A DNA stretch of 64,000 nucleotides from Callorhinus ursinus (GCF_003265705.1 NW_020312827.1:16747948-16811947), one strand, 5' to 3'; shown: positions 1 through 11,860, counted from the stretch's first letter. Notes: generated by a model from the sequence alone, not told the origin. Numbers and translations are program-made.

Positions 1-9
1 CTAAAGAAG

Positions 10-190
10 GGCTCTCAGAAGGTGGCTCCCTACTTGCAGCCTCAGCATTCCCTAAGGACAACTGAGAGTGTAAATTACTGGTTCTCACCGTAGACCAACT
101 GAGAATCTGAAACTCTGGGGGTGAGGCCGAGCAGTCTGTCTGCTAACAAACCTTCCAGGTGGTACTGATGCACGCTTACTTTAAGGAGCC
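10..190 (+). mobile_element. MER5A-like hAT-Charlie DNA transposon fragment
   Basis: The blocks 'aatctgaaactctggggg', 'gtgaggccgagcagtctg' and 'ccaggtggtactgatgcacg' follow the order of a MER5A element, a short non-autonomous hAT transposon without coding capacity. The left end may be cut by the window edge. The family call is from memory of its consensus. Confidence 0.75.
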
Positions 191-249
191 ATGGAAGTTT
201 TTTCTTCCTGTTCCCATTTTCTTGCAAAAACTTCCACCTGATATATCAT

Positions 250-985
250 TCGTGTAAGGTGTGAGGTTCAGTCACGATTTTTCCACCCTATGGATATCCA
301 ACTGCTCCACCACAATTTATTGGAAAGACTATCTACTCCATTGAATTGATTTTGTACCTTTGTCAAAAACCAGCTGGTCATTCCTGTCTGGGTCTATTCA
401 TGAATTCTCTTCAATTTGACTGGTCTAAGTGTCAGTCCCTCCACCATGACCACAGTCTTGGTTACTATAGGAATGCAGCAGGGCTTAATATTGCATGGAA
501 AAATTCCTTCTATGTTACTCTTTTGCAAGATTGTTCTGGCTACTCTAGTGCCTGTGTCTTTCCTTATACATTTGAGAATGTTTGACTATGTCTACAAAAA
601 TCTTGCCAAGGTTTTGTTGGAAACTGCATTAAACCTATAGATAAGTTTGGAAAAAAATTGACATCTCTACCAGAAGAGTCTTTTCATCCATGAATATAAC
701 ATGTCCTTCCATTTATTTAGTTCTTTTTTTGATTCTTTCCTCAGTATTTTGTAATTTTGAGCATACAGCTTTCATACATATTTTATTAAATTTATATGCA
801 GGTATGTCATTTCTTTGGAATGATTATATACGATATTATGTTTTCAATTTTGGTTTCCACATGTTCATTGTTAGCATGTAGAAATGGGATTGATTTTTGC
901 TTGTTGATTGTGTATCCTGCAACCTGGCTGAACTCACTTATTAGTTCTTAGAGTTTTTGTTTTGTTTTGTAAATTCATCAGGCTA
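250..985 (-). mobile_element. Old L1 ORF2 fragment, reverse
   Basis: Read on the reverse strand this is the middle of L1 ORF2 (reverse transcriptase to C-terminal region). The forward strand shows 'tggatatccaactgctccac', 'tttgtcaaaaaccagctgg' and 'tgtatcctgcaacctggctg', hallmarks of antisense mammalian L1. Stops and indels in every frame show long decay. The short frames at 346-585 and 416-640 are antisense shadows, not genes. Both ends are truncated. Confidence 0.88.
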
Positions 986-1189
986 ATATATTATCCGAAA
1001 GGAGAATTTTACATTCTTCAACACAAACACTTAAGTCCCATGACAACATACCCGCATTTACCTTTCCAGCCTCATTCCCAATCTTTGTTTTCAACTGACA
1101 TCTTTTCCCAGTGTTCTCTTTCTTTAAAAAAAAGTTAAACTGATTGAGGACCTTCTGCATCATCATCTGGGATTGTTTAAAAATGTAGT
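986..1189. other. Unassigned sequence
   Basis: About 200 bases of AT-rich DNA between the L1 relic and a MER5-like fragment. I see no recognisable repeat, splice structure or coding pattern. Confidence 0.5.
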
Positions 1190-1300
1190 TTCCCAAAACT
1201 CACCCTAAAGTCTGTGGAGTCAGCCTGAAAGCTTGCACTTTTAACATGATATCCCTGATGATTCTTATATACACACAGTTTGAGAACAACAGGCTTCTGC
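1190..1300 (+). mobile_element. MER5-like fragment
   Basis: The order 'gcttgcacttttaac', 'ctgatgattcttatat' and 'agtttgagaacaacagg' matches the 3' half of a MER5A/B hAT element, with heavy divergence. Family level is plausible; the subfamily cannot be set by eye. Confidence 0.5.
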
Positions 1301-2149
1301 GTCAAGCAAAAGGAAATTCTCATTTTTCCTGAACTTACCACCCACTTCTAAGGCTTCAAGTCTTCATAGTTCATTACTTCTGATCTTTTATAGGATCACC
1401 TTAACATTTCTTGCACATATGCTTCAATTGTATTCAATCTAAAACTCCTCAACTCTTCTTTGAACTGTCCCATTATCTTTTTTATTTCTGCACCTGGGAG
1501 AAAAATCACCCAATTCTTAATAAAGGTACCATTAAAACTTTACGGTGTCTGCCTTCATATGGGCCCTGAAAATTTCACAGACATCCTGCCATGTGCACTT
1601 GGTCAAGTCCTTGTCCACATCCATACCGTGGTTATTTCAGATATGTATCCATTTCTTCTAAAGCCCCTTCTCCTGTCCACATCACAGATGACCTAGTTTC
1701 CTAATCCATGGGGGAGGGGGAGTCTTGAGTGTCTCACTTTTTCATCTAAAACCTTGCCTTTGTCCATACACTGTTCAAAGACTATTCCATCACCTTTCTT
1801 TTAGTATGTATAAATCATCTTGACTCAACTTCTATCAAATACCCACTTTCTCAAGAGAGTTACTTACTGCTTTCCATTGGATCATTCACTTAGGAATATA
1901 GTTCTACTTGAGATCTCTCACCAGTAAGACAAGAACAGAAATAAAATATTCAACAATACTGTTTCTCTTTGGTTATTGCCCTATCATGTACTTTTTTATT
2001 AATTTCCCAATGTATAAAAACAGAACCCAATATGTGGTGTTTTCCCCTCTCCACCTCCAAGTTGCTGAAAATTAGCTTTGATCCCATTGCAAATGACATG
2101 ATGAAGACATCAGAGATCCTGAATTCCCAAAGTCAATGGATAATATTTA
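1300..2149. other. Unassigned non-coding stretch
   Basis: Some 850 bases with no repeat I can name. The frames at 1460-1696 and 1969-2172 are open for only 67-78 codons, have no recognisable motif and look like chance. The pyrimidine-rich composition resembles the L2 that follows, so this may be a more decayed part of it. Confidence 0.4.
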
Positions 2150-3332
2150 ATTGTCACTTTGCTAGCATGTGACAGCATTGAAAACTTTCTCTTTTTTTTA
2201 TCTTCCATTACTCCACACTCCAAGGAAACCTCCTTCTTCATCTTTTATTTTTACTGATCATAAGCTTCCCTTGGCTCCTTACATGTTGAAAGTTTTTAGT
2301 TCTCTCTGATCCTTTTTACTCCATAATCTTACCCTGGACACTCCATTGCATGCCTCCACTTTAATTATCTGTGTTGCTTCCATGTCCTAAATCAACACCT
2401 TTATACTCTCTTGAGCTCTTCAACTTTATTCCATCCTCCAAGCTGACAGCTCAAGATGAAACTTCTAAATGCACCTCAAACTCAGCCTGTCCTGAAACAA
2501 CCTCATTTTTTTCTTCTATTACTAGCCTTTCCCCTTATTCTGTGTCTTGGTGAAAGGACTGCCTGCTTCTCTAGTTGCCCTGTCCCAAACCAGAGAATTG
2601 TTTCAATTCCCCATCTCTCTTTTTTCTGGAGTCAACTAGCCGCTAAACCCTGCCATTAATACCGGCTATCTATTTTTGTCCTCTAATCTGCCTCCCTTCT
2701 CCACGATCAAGGCCACTGCCATGGTCCATTATTTAATCATGTCTCACTTGAACCTCAGAACCAGTCCTATAATTTTACTCCCTTTCTCAAGTTTAATCTA
2801 CTTGAAGCTATTCTCTCTCTCTGATACACAAATCTCTGTTCAGCTCAGAATTTTTTCAGCTCTTCCCCATCTATCCTTGATGGCCTTAGTAGGGCACAAA
2901 AGGCTTTTTATGACCTGAGTTTGGCATTTCCTCTATAAGCACTCTGAACCTAACTATACTTAATCATTTTTATGCATCTCACAATCCAATTTCCCCAATT
3001 TATCTGTTTATTTTCTAGGAAACCTGCCTCATTTTTGCCTGAATTTTCTCTTCATCTGTAAAGACTGAGTTTATTAATCTGTTATCAATGAAGCATTCCC
3101 TTACTCTCACAGGCAGACTTTGGTAGTATTTCTTCTTTTTATATAACATTTTATATATTCTTTTATAAGTAGTTAGATTGTATTATAATCATATGTTTAG
3201 CTGTTGATCCACTAAATTGAAAATAATAACTCTCTTAGCACAAAGATTCTGTTGTATTTTACTTGGTTTCCAAACTCTTAGTAAAATAACATGGCCCACA
3301 GTAGAGACATACTAAGTGTTTTTTGAGTAAAG
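2150..3332 (+). mobile_element. L2 LINE, long 3' portion
   Basis: The sequence is colinear with the 3' kilobase of the ancient LINE L2: 'ttctctagttgccctgtccc', 'ggccactgccatggtccatt', 'acacaaatctctgttcag', 'atggccttagtagggcac', and a terminal block with 'atggcccacagtagagac' before 'tgttttttgagtaaag'. The matches are strongly diverged but in order, which is the main support. The frames at 2371-2918 fall inside this element and carry no known domain. Confidence 0.6.
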
Positions 3333-3342
3333 TATTGGCCAG

Positions 3343-3368
3343 TGAGAGAGAGAGAGAGAGAGAGAGAT
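3343..3368. repeat. (GA)n microsatellite
   Basis: About 13 uninterrupted GA units just 3' of the L2 end. Length polymorphism is likely. Confidence 0.95.
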
Positions 3369-3604
3369 GTACACAAATTATTTTAACAGAACCAAGAAAA
3401 ACACATGTTTTACTGGAGTATAAATGGAACATGAATAAATAGAAAAGAAAAAGATCATGGCCAGAGTTTTAATTTTGGCATAAAAGGACAGACATTACAA
3501 AAGCAAAAGAGGGGAGATGTCATTGCAGGGACCAAGTACAGCATGACTAAATGCATGGAGATACAAATTACAAAACTTACTCAGTATAAGTACTGTGCAC
3601 TAAC

Positions 3605-4236
3605 CGATTGCGTCACTGGCTCTCCGAACTACCCTATGACCCAACAATTGCACTAATGGGTATTTACCCCAAAGATACAGATATAGTGAAAAGAAGAGGC
3701 ACATGCACCCCAATGTTCATAGCAGCAATATCCACAATAGCCAAACTGTGGAAGGATCCCAGATGCCTTCAACAGACGAATGGATAAAGAAGATGTGGTT
3801 CATATATATAACGGAATATTACTAAACCATCAGAAAGGATGAATACCCACCATTTGCATCGACATGGATGGAAGTGGAGGAGATTATGCTAAGTGAAATA
3901 AGTCAAGCAGAGAAAGTCAATCATCATATGGTTTCACTTATTTGTGGAACGTAAGGAATACCACGGAGGACATTAGGAGAAGGAAGGAAAAAATGAAGGG
4001 GGGGAATCGGAGGGAGAGACGAACCATGAGAGACTATGGACTCTGAAAACCAAACTGGGGGTTTGAGAGGGGAGGGGGGTGGGGGGATGGGTCAGCCAGG
4101 TGATGGGTATTAAGGAGGGCACATATTGCCACGAGCATTGGGTGTTATACGCAAACAACGAATCATGGAACACTACATCAAAAACAAATGATGTAATGTA
4201 TGGTGATTAACATAACATAATAAAAAAAAGAAAACA
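3605..4236 (+). mobile_element. 5'-truncated carnivore L1, 3' end
   Basis: Contains the end of L1 ORF2 ('gacccaacaattgcactaat', 'catcgacatggatggaagtg', 'atatggtttcacttatttg') and the carnivore L1 3'UTR with its G-rich block at about 4060-4090 and 'tggtgattaacataacataa', then an A-rich tail. Truncation removes all of the endonuclease and the reverse transcriptase core. Divergence is lower than in the L1 at 250-985, so it is younger. The exact 5' junction is uncertain by about 20 bases. Confidence 0.9.
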
Positions 4237-4392
4237 ACAACAACAACAAAATAAATCCCAGCTCTGCTACTGTATGAAAAAACAACAACAACAACAAAAC
4301 TAATGAAGTACTGTATGGTGACTAACATAACATTATAAAAAAAATAAAAAATATAAAAATTAAAAAATTAAAACAAAACAAAACAAAAACCT
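4237..4392 (+). repeat. Composite L1 tail with (CAA)n and a second L1 terminus
   Basis: After the L1 poly(A) come two (CAA)n tracts (about 4233-4251 and 4280-4298) separated by non-L1 sequence. Then 'aatgaagtactgtatggtg' (4302-4320) and 'actaacataacattataaa' repeat the L1 3' terminus seen at 4187-4233. A long A-rich run ends at about 4392. A tiny second insertion or template switching could explain it. Confidence 0.65.
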
Positions 4393-5639
4393 AGTAACAA
4401 CTACAGAGTCTTATTGGCAAGTCTATGTGGTCAATGGAGATACGGTGTACTGAGGAAAAAAATGTAAGAGAGATGTTAAATGTCATTGTGAAACGTTTCT
4501 AATGCCATGTTAAGGAATTAAAACAACAGACATTCAAGAACCATTTAAGCATTTTTGACAGATTGGGTGGGCAAATTTGCTTTACCCTAAGTAGAAAACA
4601 CTGGGGTTTTATACTTTACAAACACTTTAGAGGGGAGAAGGATGGGAAGAGTCTCCAATAACTGAGAAAATGGTAATCATGTAGACCTGAACAAAGGCAA
4701 TGAGTGTTAATAAACAAAGAGCATCCAGAATCTGATCGCTAACTTTGGTAGTTGCACATTTTCCAAGGATGCCCCCAAATACAAAGAACTTTGTCTTCAC
4801 AGACATTCACAAAATGGAAGACTGTATTGGCTATGTGTTACAATACAGACAATATATACAAATAAGACCTGCCCTCATAAAAAAGCAAAATGTAATTCTC
4901 TATGCATGATTTTAACTTCTCGGATGCTTAAAGATCTTGCCAAACCAAGCAATTCTGATATTGAATTAAATAATCAAGCACAAAGAGAGAAATTATAAGT
5001 CCAACCAGGATAAACATACTATGCTTTTATGAGAAATGAATATGGATGAAGAGTTAACAAAGCAGAGGAAACTGAAAGTTTCTAGTAAAATGTTTAGAAT
5101 GATTATATAACATTTGTTAGGCTTTTAAAACCTGGGTGGTATTTATATGTTTCGCAGTACATTATTCATAATACCACAGGTTCAGAAACACTTGATAATC
5201 CTCTAAATATAATCATATTTGTGTATGTGGATATTCATATTTAGAAATATGGTATTTTATATACGCTCATACACAAATACAGAAACAGATTTAATACAAG
5301 CATTCTAGATTTACCCTAAACTGAACCCCAAATGGCCATAGTTTCATATTGCCTCGACCCTATAAATATGACACATATCAGATAAATAAGACCGCACTGA
5401 GAAAGAATTCATATTCTTATCTGTGCTGAGACAGATGGAAATCCATGAGCGTTACGGATAGGGAAGGTTTGGGAGGTCAGGGATCTTACTCTTGCCAACT
5501 CTGCTGCTGCGGTAATTCTTTATCACTCTAGTTTGAAAGGGGTAGATGTTTATACTTCCTTTGGAAAACCATCTCCTTTTACAATCTTCGCAGTCCCTGT
5601 TTCTAAGCTTATGGTCTGACCCCTATCTTCTCTAAGCTT
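4393..5639. other. Unassigned non-coding stretch
   Basis: About 1.25 kb of AT-rich DNA without a repeat I can name, open frame or exon-like pattern. Short AT/TG-rich patches occur near 5210-5290. Confidence 0.5.
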
Positions 5640-5880
5640 TCTTGTTATATAGAGTTCTCTTTCAATACTTAATGCCAGTACCACTCACTGGGCACTTAAA
5701 CAACAATGCAACACAGTCTGTAATTCATCGCTTAATGGATTTTCATGTCATCTTAACCAGGTGGAAAGGTCCTTGATGCACAGACCATGTACTATAGACG
5801 TTTTTCCCTCTGTAACACCTAACAATTCACGGAGGGCAAATTCATACTACCATGTACAAACACGTTGCTGAATTAAATTT
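5640..5880 (+). mobile_element. L2 LINE 3' end
   Basis: The order 'ggtccttgatgcacagacca', 'ctctgtaacacctaac' and 'cacgttgctgaattaaa' follows the conserved L2 3'UTR, with strong divergence. Confidence 0.5.
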
Positions 5881-6457
5881 ATTTGCCAATGATTGTCATA
5901 TAGCCTACAGAGAGTCCCCCAAATTGCTTTTTCATAAATTACCCTTCCTATGTATGCTGGATGCTCACTGTGCATATCTCTCTTCTAGACCTTATTAGAT
6001 ACCTGTGCAATGTTTGCATATCTGCCCCCTTACTCTCCCCACCCTGCCACTCTTAGAACAATGTACATGATATGATTGGCTCAAAAAATCTCTGTGGGTA
6101 GAGAAAGCAAGTACTACAGGGCTCATTTTGCCTCCTCCATACAGCTCAGATCAGAAGTTTTTTCTAAGTAATAGTCAGAGAAGGGAGGAAAGACAGAATG
6201 AAGATTGTGGAGGGATTCACAGATACCGCCAGGTTCTCCACAGAGAACTAACTGGAAAGAAAAAAATTCAAATGAATTGGCTAGGTGCTATAATTTCAGA
6301 AAACATTCAATAAATCCTTACATTGGGTGAAAAGAGAAGAAAAGCCTGGTGAAGTCAGACAGAGGTCAAGTTCCAAACCTAGGCCAGATTGCAGGGAATT
6401 CTACGCTGAGCAGATGAGTACCTCCTCAGCTGCTGCTGACCTGTGCAATTAGCTTTT
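5881..6457. other. Unassigned non-coding stretch
   Basis: About 580 bases with no repeat or coding signal I recognise. The 61-codon frame at 6128-6313 has no motif and is probably chance. Confidence 0.45.
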
Positions 6458-6473
6458 AAGTCTACATTTTCCC

Positions 6474-6540
6474 TTGGGGCGCTTGGGTGGCTTAGTCATT
6501 AAGCGTCTGCCCTCAGGCTCCATGCTCGGCAGGAAGCCCG

Positions 6541-6580
<40 letters not shown>

Positions 6581-6646
6581 TCCCACTCCCCCTGCTCGTG
6601 TTCCCTCTCTCGCCCTGTCTCTCTCTGTCAAAAAAATAAATAAAGG
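6474..6646 (+). mobile_element. CanSINE, first copy of a dimer
   Basis: Carnivore tRNA-derived SINE. The head 'ggggcgcttgggtggctta' carries the Pol III promoter region, followed by a (TC)n body (about 6540-6574) and the tail 'aaaaaaataaataaa'. Part of the usual region between head and (TC)n is missing. It abuts a second SINE, and the pair shares one target-site duplication ('tctacattttccc' at 6461-6473 and 6886-6898). Confidence 0.93.
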
Positions 6647-6885
6647 GCGCCTAGGTGTCTCAGTTGGTTGGGCGACTGCCTTCGGCTCTGGTCATGATCC
6701 TGGAGTCCAGGGATCCAGTCCCGCATCGGGCTCCCTGCTCAGCGGGAGTCTGCTTCCCCTGACCCTCTTCCCTCTCGTGCTCTCTATCTTTCATTCCCGC
6801 TCTCTAAAATAAATAAATAAATAAAATCTTAAAAATAAAAAAATAAATAAAATCTTTAAAAAAATAAATAAAATAAATAAATAAA
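6647..6885 (+). mobile_element. CanSINE, second copy of a dimer
   Basis: Complete CanSINE with head 'gggcgcctaggtgtctcag', B-box region near 'catgatcctggagtcc', pyrimidine-rich body and a long (AAAT)n/AATAAAATCTT tail. It starts directly in the A-rich tail of the preceding SINE. The long frame at 6474-6812 crosses both SINEs and is not a gene. Confidence 0.95.
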
Positions 6886-6898
6886 TCTACATTTTCCC

Positions 6899-7139
6899 CT
6901 ATTTTACCCCAACTTCTCTGAACTCCTTATACATTGTGGGTAAGTTCCATTATAAATTGATGCTGTCTTGAGTATTGCAAATAACGGTAATAGAATTTCA
7001 AAAATCTAAAGAAAAATTACTAAACATATTGTTTGCCTCAGATAGTTTTGCTCCAGAGCAAATGTGAAGGTTCCTTAAAAGTTTGTTTATTCTGTTCTTA
7101 TGTCTTAGAGATCATTTTTGACCTTGAAGATCTTCAGTG
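6899..7139. other. Unassigned sequence
   Basis: No repeat or coding signal recognised between the SINE dimer and an LTR-like repeat. Confidence 0.45.
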
Positions 7140-7535
7140 TTTGCTTTTCCACTCTGCTCTGGCCCCTGATGGATGAGACTTGTGGATTCTATCAAATGAT
7201 CTCTTACCCTCTGTCATTGTGTGGGTTTTAGCCAACAGGAGGCAAGTGAGTGAGAGGACCTGAGGCCAGCTTCCTCTGCTGGGTGACTAATGTCTGGCTG
7301 CCTTCCTCAACTAGACTCTTGTCCTAACAGTGACCTTTCTCCACATCCCTTGAACTTCTACAACTTTTTGCCCCTGTAGGGCTGTCACGAGCTCCAGGAT
7401 ACTCCACTCTCCCACATTGATATTTCAGAATTCTGCCAAAGCCCCTTTTAAATAGTCTTTTTACTTAAATTTCTTCAAATCATTGGTTTGACTATGCCGT
7501 CTGCTTCCTGCCAGGACGCCAATTAATATGTCTCA
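7140..7535 (+). repeat. Ancient LTR-like interspersed repeat
   Basis: Blocks such as 'gccaacaggaggcaagtgag', 'aaatagtctttttacttaaa' and 'ctgcttcctgccaggacgcc' recall a common mammalian LTR-type repeat ending in a polyadenylation-like segment. I cannot name the family with confidence. Confidence 0.45.
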
Positions 7536-10056
7536 TATCCGTTTACCAGGAAATCAACGTTTTTAAAGAGATGAAAAAAACAGGCAGGAAAAGGGCATGG
7601 AAACTTTGTGTTCCTGGGCTTTGTCTTAGGAAAATGAAATGTCGCTTTCCATACTTTGCCCCCACCCACAGGTCACCACTAATATAGCAAGTGCCAACAG
7701 ATCTCTCATCATCGTAGATAAGAAAGCAGGCAAATTGTGGTGTTGCCCATGGGATTTCAACCTAGAGTGAAAAAAGTTGGGAAGGGTTTCCACTTTGGTG
7801 TCTTGGTAGAGATTGTCATGTCATCAGTTTATAATCTGATGAATGGTGCAAATTTAACTCTTAGACCCATGTGTATGTAGTTGGAATCCTGATGTCCCTG
7901 GTGTGGGATGGTTCCTCCTATTTTTTCTGTACTCCTGGCCCTCCGTCTAGTCAGGCAATTTTTATGTTAGTATAGCTATTCCCCTCTTCTTAAGGAAATA
8001 TCTGTGCCCCAACTTACTCTTAATAATTTTAGCTAAAACCCTTTTTTGTCATCACCTCACCTAATTTATTGAAGTGAACATATAGCATATATGTTTATTT
8101 TTTGACTAATTCAACCCTGCTTTACAATTTTCCTATAACTATCTGTGTTTGTAAACAATAGTCTCACATCATTCTCTACTTTATGGTCACTACAAGGAAC
8201 TGTAGATAAGAAAGAGATAGTTTGCCCCAAGCTTAAAGCTTTTCCCAAAAGCCCTCTCTACTCCTCAAACTCTGTTCTGTAATTCAGATTTTAAATACTC
8301 ATATTAACAGTTGTTTGAAGGAAAGACCAAGAATCCACCCCTGACTTTGTAAGTAATATTTTGGTTAAAAAAAATGACCAAATGCAAGTTGGCATAGGGT
8401 GACATATTATTTGAAAATAATTTATTCATAGTCTTAAGCTTATATCATATATCATGATGTTAGAGTTATGGTGATATTTTTCTCTTAAAGAATATTTTTA
8501 AAAACATTTCTAACCATGATCATGCATCATATAAATACACAAAGCTTGTGTAGATGCCAAGAAATTAAGTGAAAACCCAGAATTATTTTTCACCTTCATC
8601 AGATAGTATGATCATCAGAGGGAAATGGTTATTATCTTCAGAAGATTTCTCCAGACTTCTCTACACTTGTCCGCAGAAAAGAGAAGGAGACATTTTCAGA
8701 TTTGTTTCTTTATAGGAATATGAGTATCTCTTTCAGATCTCCCAGAACTATGCCAAATTTGACTCTTCTACATTTTAATAATGAATATGTAATCACTTAA
8801 ATGTGCATCAAATGGAATCAAAAACAACAAGCACAGGATAGTAATTCAGTAAAATTGGGATAGTATTAGTAAAAGAAATGTAAAAATGTTTTGAGATCTT
8901 CACATAGGCTTATATCAACCGGTATTATTACCCTCATACGCAACATTTGAATATCTCTAAGAAACAGTGGCTTCAGTGTCTTATAGTCTATGTCAGCTGA
9001 ATTTTACAGATTGAACAATTGAGATCACTGTGAAATAATTCAAGGCAAAACTCTATTCTTCCAAAGAACTTTAAAAGAATAATGAATTGGGGCTCTATTT
9101 AGAAATTATTTTCTAATAAAACAATGTGAGTGGTTGGGTCATTAAATCTAGCTTGAAAGCCTAGATAGAGGGGACGAAACGTGGGGTGGCTGGCCCATTC
9201 CACTGAGGCATCTATATAAACCTTCTAACACAGAAGGAGCAGGAACAGGAGTATGTTTTTTTAAACTAGAATCCAGGTGGCAACTACTGAATGTGTGGCC
9301 CTTACTGGATGGTGCATATTTTCCATCTGCAAAGGTCAAGTGGCCTTTGAGCAGGCAACACACGATGAAAACGCCTTAGGGCAAAATGCACAGGGCTGTT
9401 TTTTTTAAAAAAAGACTCAGAATAGTATGAGGGCTTTTTCTCTTCCTAGGGATGTAGACAATTCTATCTCTGCTAATATTTGGAAACATAATTAGATAGA
9501 AAAACACATCATCGGATATATTGGAGGACTGGACAAAGTACACAATGGATGGAATTGTACGTTGATGAAATATAATCCAATAGACATGTCACTATGTTAT
9601 TAAGGATGGTGACTCTACTTAGAGTCAGGAGACTTTCTGTAGTGGTTCAGAAGCAATAAATAAACCCAGAGCATACTCGAGAGAGAGAAAAACTAAGGGA
9701 CGATCTCATGGAATGGCAGATTTTCAGGTCTGAACATGTGTTTCTTTTTCACACATGCTTTAAATTCACGTTGGTTGTAGCTCAAGTTCTGTTTTCTTTT
9801 GAATTTTTTAAGGCTATTGCTTTTTAAGATCTCCATGTTCCCAGGCTTTGTTATTTATCAATCCCTTCTGATAAGCGCTCACTCAGTACTTTCAGTGTAC
9901 AGAACCTCAGACAAGCTCACAATGTTCTATCTGGACAGACCTTGAAATAGGCCTAAAAAGTATAGTCATGGTCTCTAAAGATAAGCTCCATAGTGCTTAC
10001 TTAGGTGAAAAGATGCATCTTTTTACCATGAGTCCAATCTTAGCCTTAACCCAGTT
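7536..10056. other. Long unassigned non-coding stretch
   Basis: About 2.5 kb with no young transposon. No open frame exceeds 71 codons (one at 9148-9363, reverse, no motif). Nothing exon-like was found. The length without recent insertions may reflect chance or mild constraint. Confidence 0.5.
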
Positions 10057-10071
10057 AGAATACTAGAGGGA

Positions 10072-10273
10072 GGGCGCCTGGGTGGCTCAGTTGGTTAAAG
10101 CGACTGCCTTCGGCTCAGGTCATGATCCTGGAGTCCCCGGATCGAGTCCCACATCGGGCTCCCTGCTCAGCAGGGAGTCTGCTTCTCCCTCTGACCCTCT
10201 TCCCTCTCGTGCTCTCTATCTCTCTCATTCTCTGTCTCTCAAATAAATAAATAAAATCTTTAAAAAAAAAAAA
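10072..10273 (+). mobile_element. CanSINE, low divergence
   Basis: Full-length SINE with head 'gggcgcctgggtggctcag', a (CT)-rich body and tail 'aaataaataaataaaatctt' plus an A-run. A perfect 15-bp target-site duplication 'agaatactagaggga' lies at 10057-10071 and 10274-10288. The clean duplication and near-consensus body mark one of the youngest insertions in the window. Confidence 0.97.
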
Positions 10274-10288
10274 AGAATACTAGAGGGA

Positions 10289-10840
10289 AGGAGTCTTGGT
10301 TTACATGGACACATGAGTTTCAGACTGACATCTCCCACATTGTTGAACAGATTATTAAAATTGCTGAATGACAGTGTTACATCTGTAACTTGTGGGCTTA
10401 TAGCAAACTTTTAATGTAATAATTTATATAAAATGCATAGCATAGGAACTGGCATAAAGGAGGTGTCTCACAAAATATATTTGCTTTTTTCCAGGATAAC
10501 ATTAATATTTACCACATATAATTACTGCCAGAACTAAATAAACCAATGGATATAGCTTTTAGAATGAACAGTGATATGTATTGGTAATCTTTTAAAATTT
10601 TTATTAGCTATTTTTATTATTATTTATCAATGTTCCAAGATCTCAGCAATATTAATTAAATAATGGGGGATTAAAAAATAAGGATGAGAACAATGACAGA
10701 TCAGCAAGTGAATCACTCAAACCTAGGTATTTATATATAGGAAAGAAAAATTTGAATTGGTGACCCTTTTGGCTGTTGTTGTTACAGTTTATTCCTTCAG
10801 TAAAGAAGTACAGAACCAGTAAGATAAATATATAAAGAGA
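10289..10840. other. Unassigned, with possible MIR/L2 tail
   Basis: Mostly AT-rich unassigned DNA. The segment at 10395-10490 ('gcataggaactggcataaag', then a run resembling a terminal AATAAAT block) may be a MIR or L2 3' end. Support is weak. Confidence 0.35.
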
Positions 10841-11510
10841 TTTCTTATAAGGAATTGGCTCATGAAATTGTGGAGGTGGATAAATCCCAAGTCTGCAGGG
10901 CGGTCAACAAGTTGAAGATCCAGGAGAATTAATCATGTATTTCCTGTCCAAAGGCCAGCAGGCTTAAGATTCAGGAAGAGCCAAGGTTTTGGCTTGAGTC
11001 TGAAAACAGGAAAAAAGTCAGTGTTGCAGTTTGAAGGCAGTCAGGCAAAAGGAATTCTCTCTTACACAGGGAGACCATCCATCAACCTTTTGCCTTTTTG
11101 TTCCAGTCAGGCCTTCGACTGATTAGATGAGGCCCACCCACATTAGGGTCAGCAATCTGTTTTACTCAGTTTATTGATTTAAATGTTCATCTCATCCACA
11201 AACACCCTCATAGCCGAAACCAGAATAATTTTCTTAAAAGATTTTATCGATTTATTTGAGAGAGAGAGAGAGCATGAGACAGAGAGCACAAGCCAGGGGG
11301 AGAGGCAGAGAGAGAAGCAGACTCCCCACTGAGCAGGGAGCCTGACATGGGGCTTGATCCCAGACCCCTGGGATCATGACCTGAGCTGAAGGCAGACGCT
11401 TAACTGACTGAGCCACCCAGGTGCCCCTCAGCATAATGTTTCACAAAATATCTGGGTACCTTGTGGCCCAGTCAAATTGACACATAAAATTAACTATCAT
11501 ACTCTAGATA
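10840..11510 (+). repeat. Ancient interspersed repeat split by a SINE
   Basis: Recognisable mammalian repeat: 'aggaattggctcatgaaatt', 'cagtcaggccttcgactgat', 'gatgaggcccacccacatt', and after the SINE 'cacaaaatatctgggtacc' and 'aattgacacataaaattaac'. The order is conserved on both sides of the SINE at 11234-11428. I recognise the repeat but cannot give a reliable family name. Confidence 0.6.
11234..11428 (-). mobile_element. CanSINE, reverse
   Basis: The forward strand reads from the tail ('aaaagattttatcgatttat', (GA)n) to the head ('gagccacccaggtgcccc'). An imperfect duplication 'cagaataattttc' / 'cagcataatgtttc' flanks it (11221-11233, 11429-11442). It sits inside an older interspersed repeat. 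The 60-codon reverse frame here is SINE sequence. Confidence 0.95.
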
Positions 11511-11609
11511 TTCCAGTCTGCTTATAAAGATAAGAAATGGCCCTTTAAAAGTTTATATAACCCACACAACATTAATTCACCAACTGAGTAGCACCATCCA
11601 AATCATATA

Positions 11610-11860
11610 GATAACTGGTCAGGAATTTACTGAGGCCCTACCACACATCAGACACTATGAATTGAATCTAGTGCACAGATTTATAGATATAGATAGTAAA
11701 TAAGTGCAATATATACTTTGCATGACATAATAGGGAGCTTGGACTTTATCTTATGGAAAGTAGGAAGCTAAAGACAAATTTAAGTAGGTAAGTAGTTTAA
11801 TCACATATGTTTTATTAAATCACCACTTTAACAATAATGTATAGGGTGACCAGAGTGATA
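11610..11860 (-). mobile_element. L2 LINE fragment, reverse
   Basis: Reads as antisense L2: 'actgaggccctaccacacat', 'gggagcttggactttatctt', 'agtagtttaatcacatatg' and 'accactttaacaataatg', in the order of an inverted L2 3' region. Confidence 0.55.

Noticed and set aside
3343..3368. Short regular repeats considered as CRISPR-like or regulatory arrays (also 17474-17600, 24576-24724, 61705-61810)
   Set aside because: Simple microsatellites with 1-2 base units and no spacers; the genome is vertebrate.
6474..6812. 112-codon frame with Ser-Leu repeats
   Set aside because: It is translation of a (TC)n tract and two CanSINE bodies.
10072..10273. Possible functional tRNA genes in the SINE heads
   Set aside because: The tRNA-like heads are SINE promoters; I see no cloverleaf with intact acceptor stem in any of the 17 copies.
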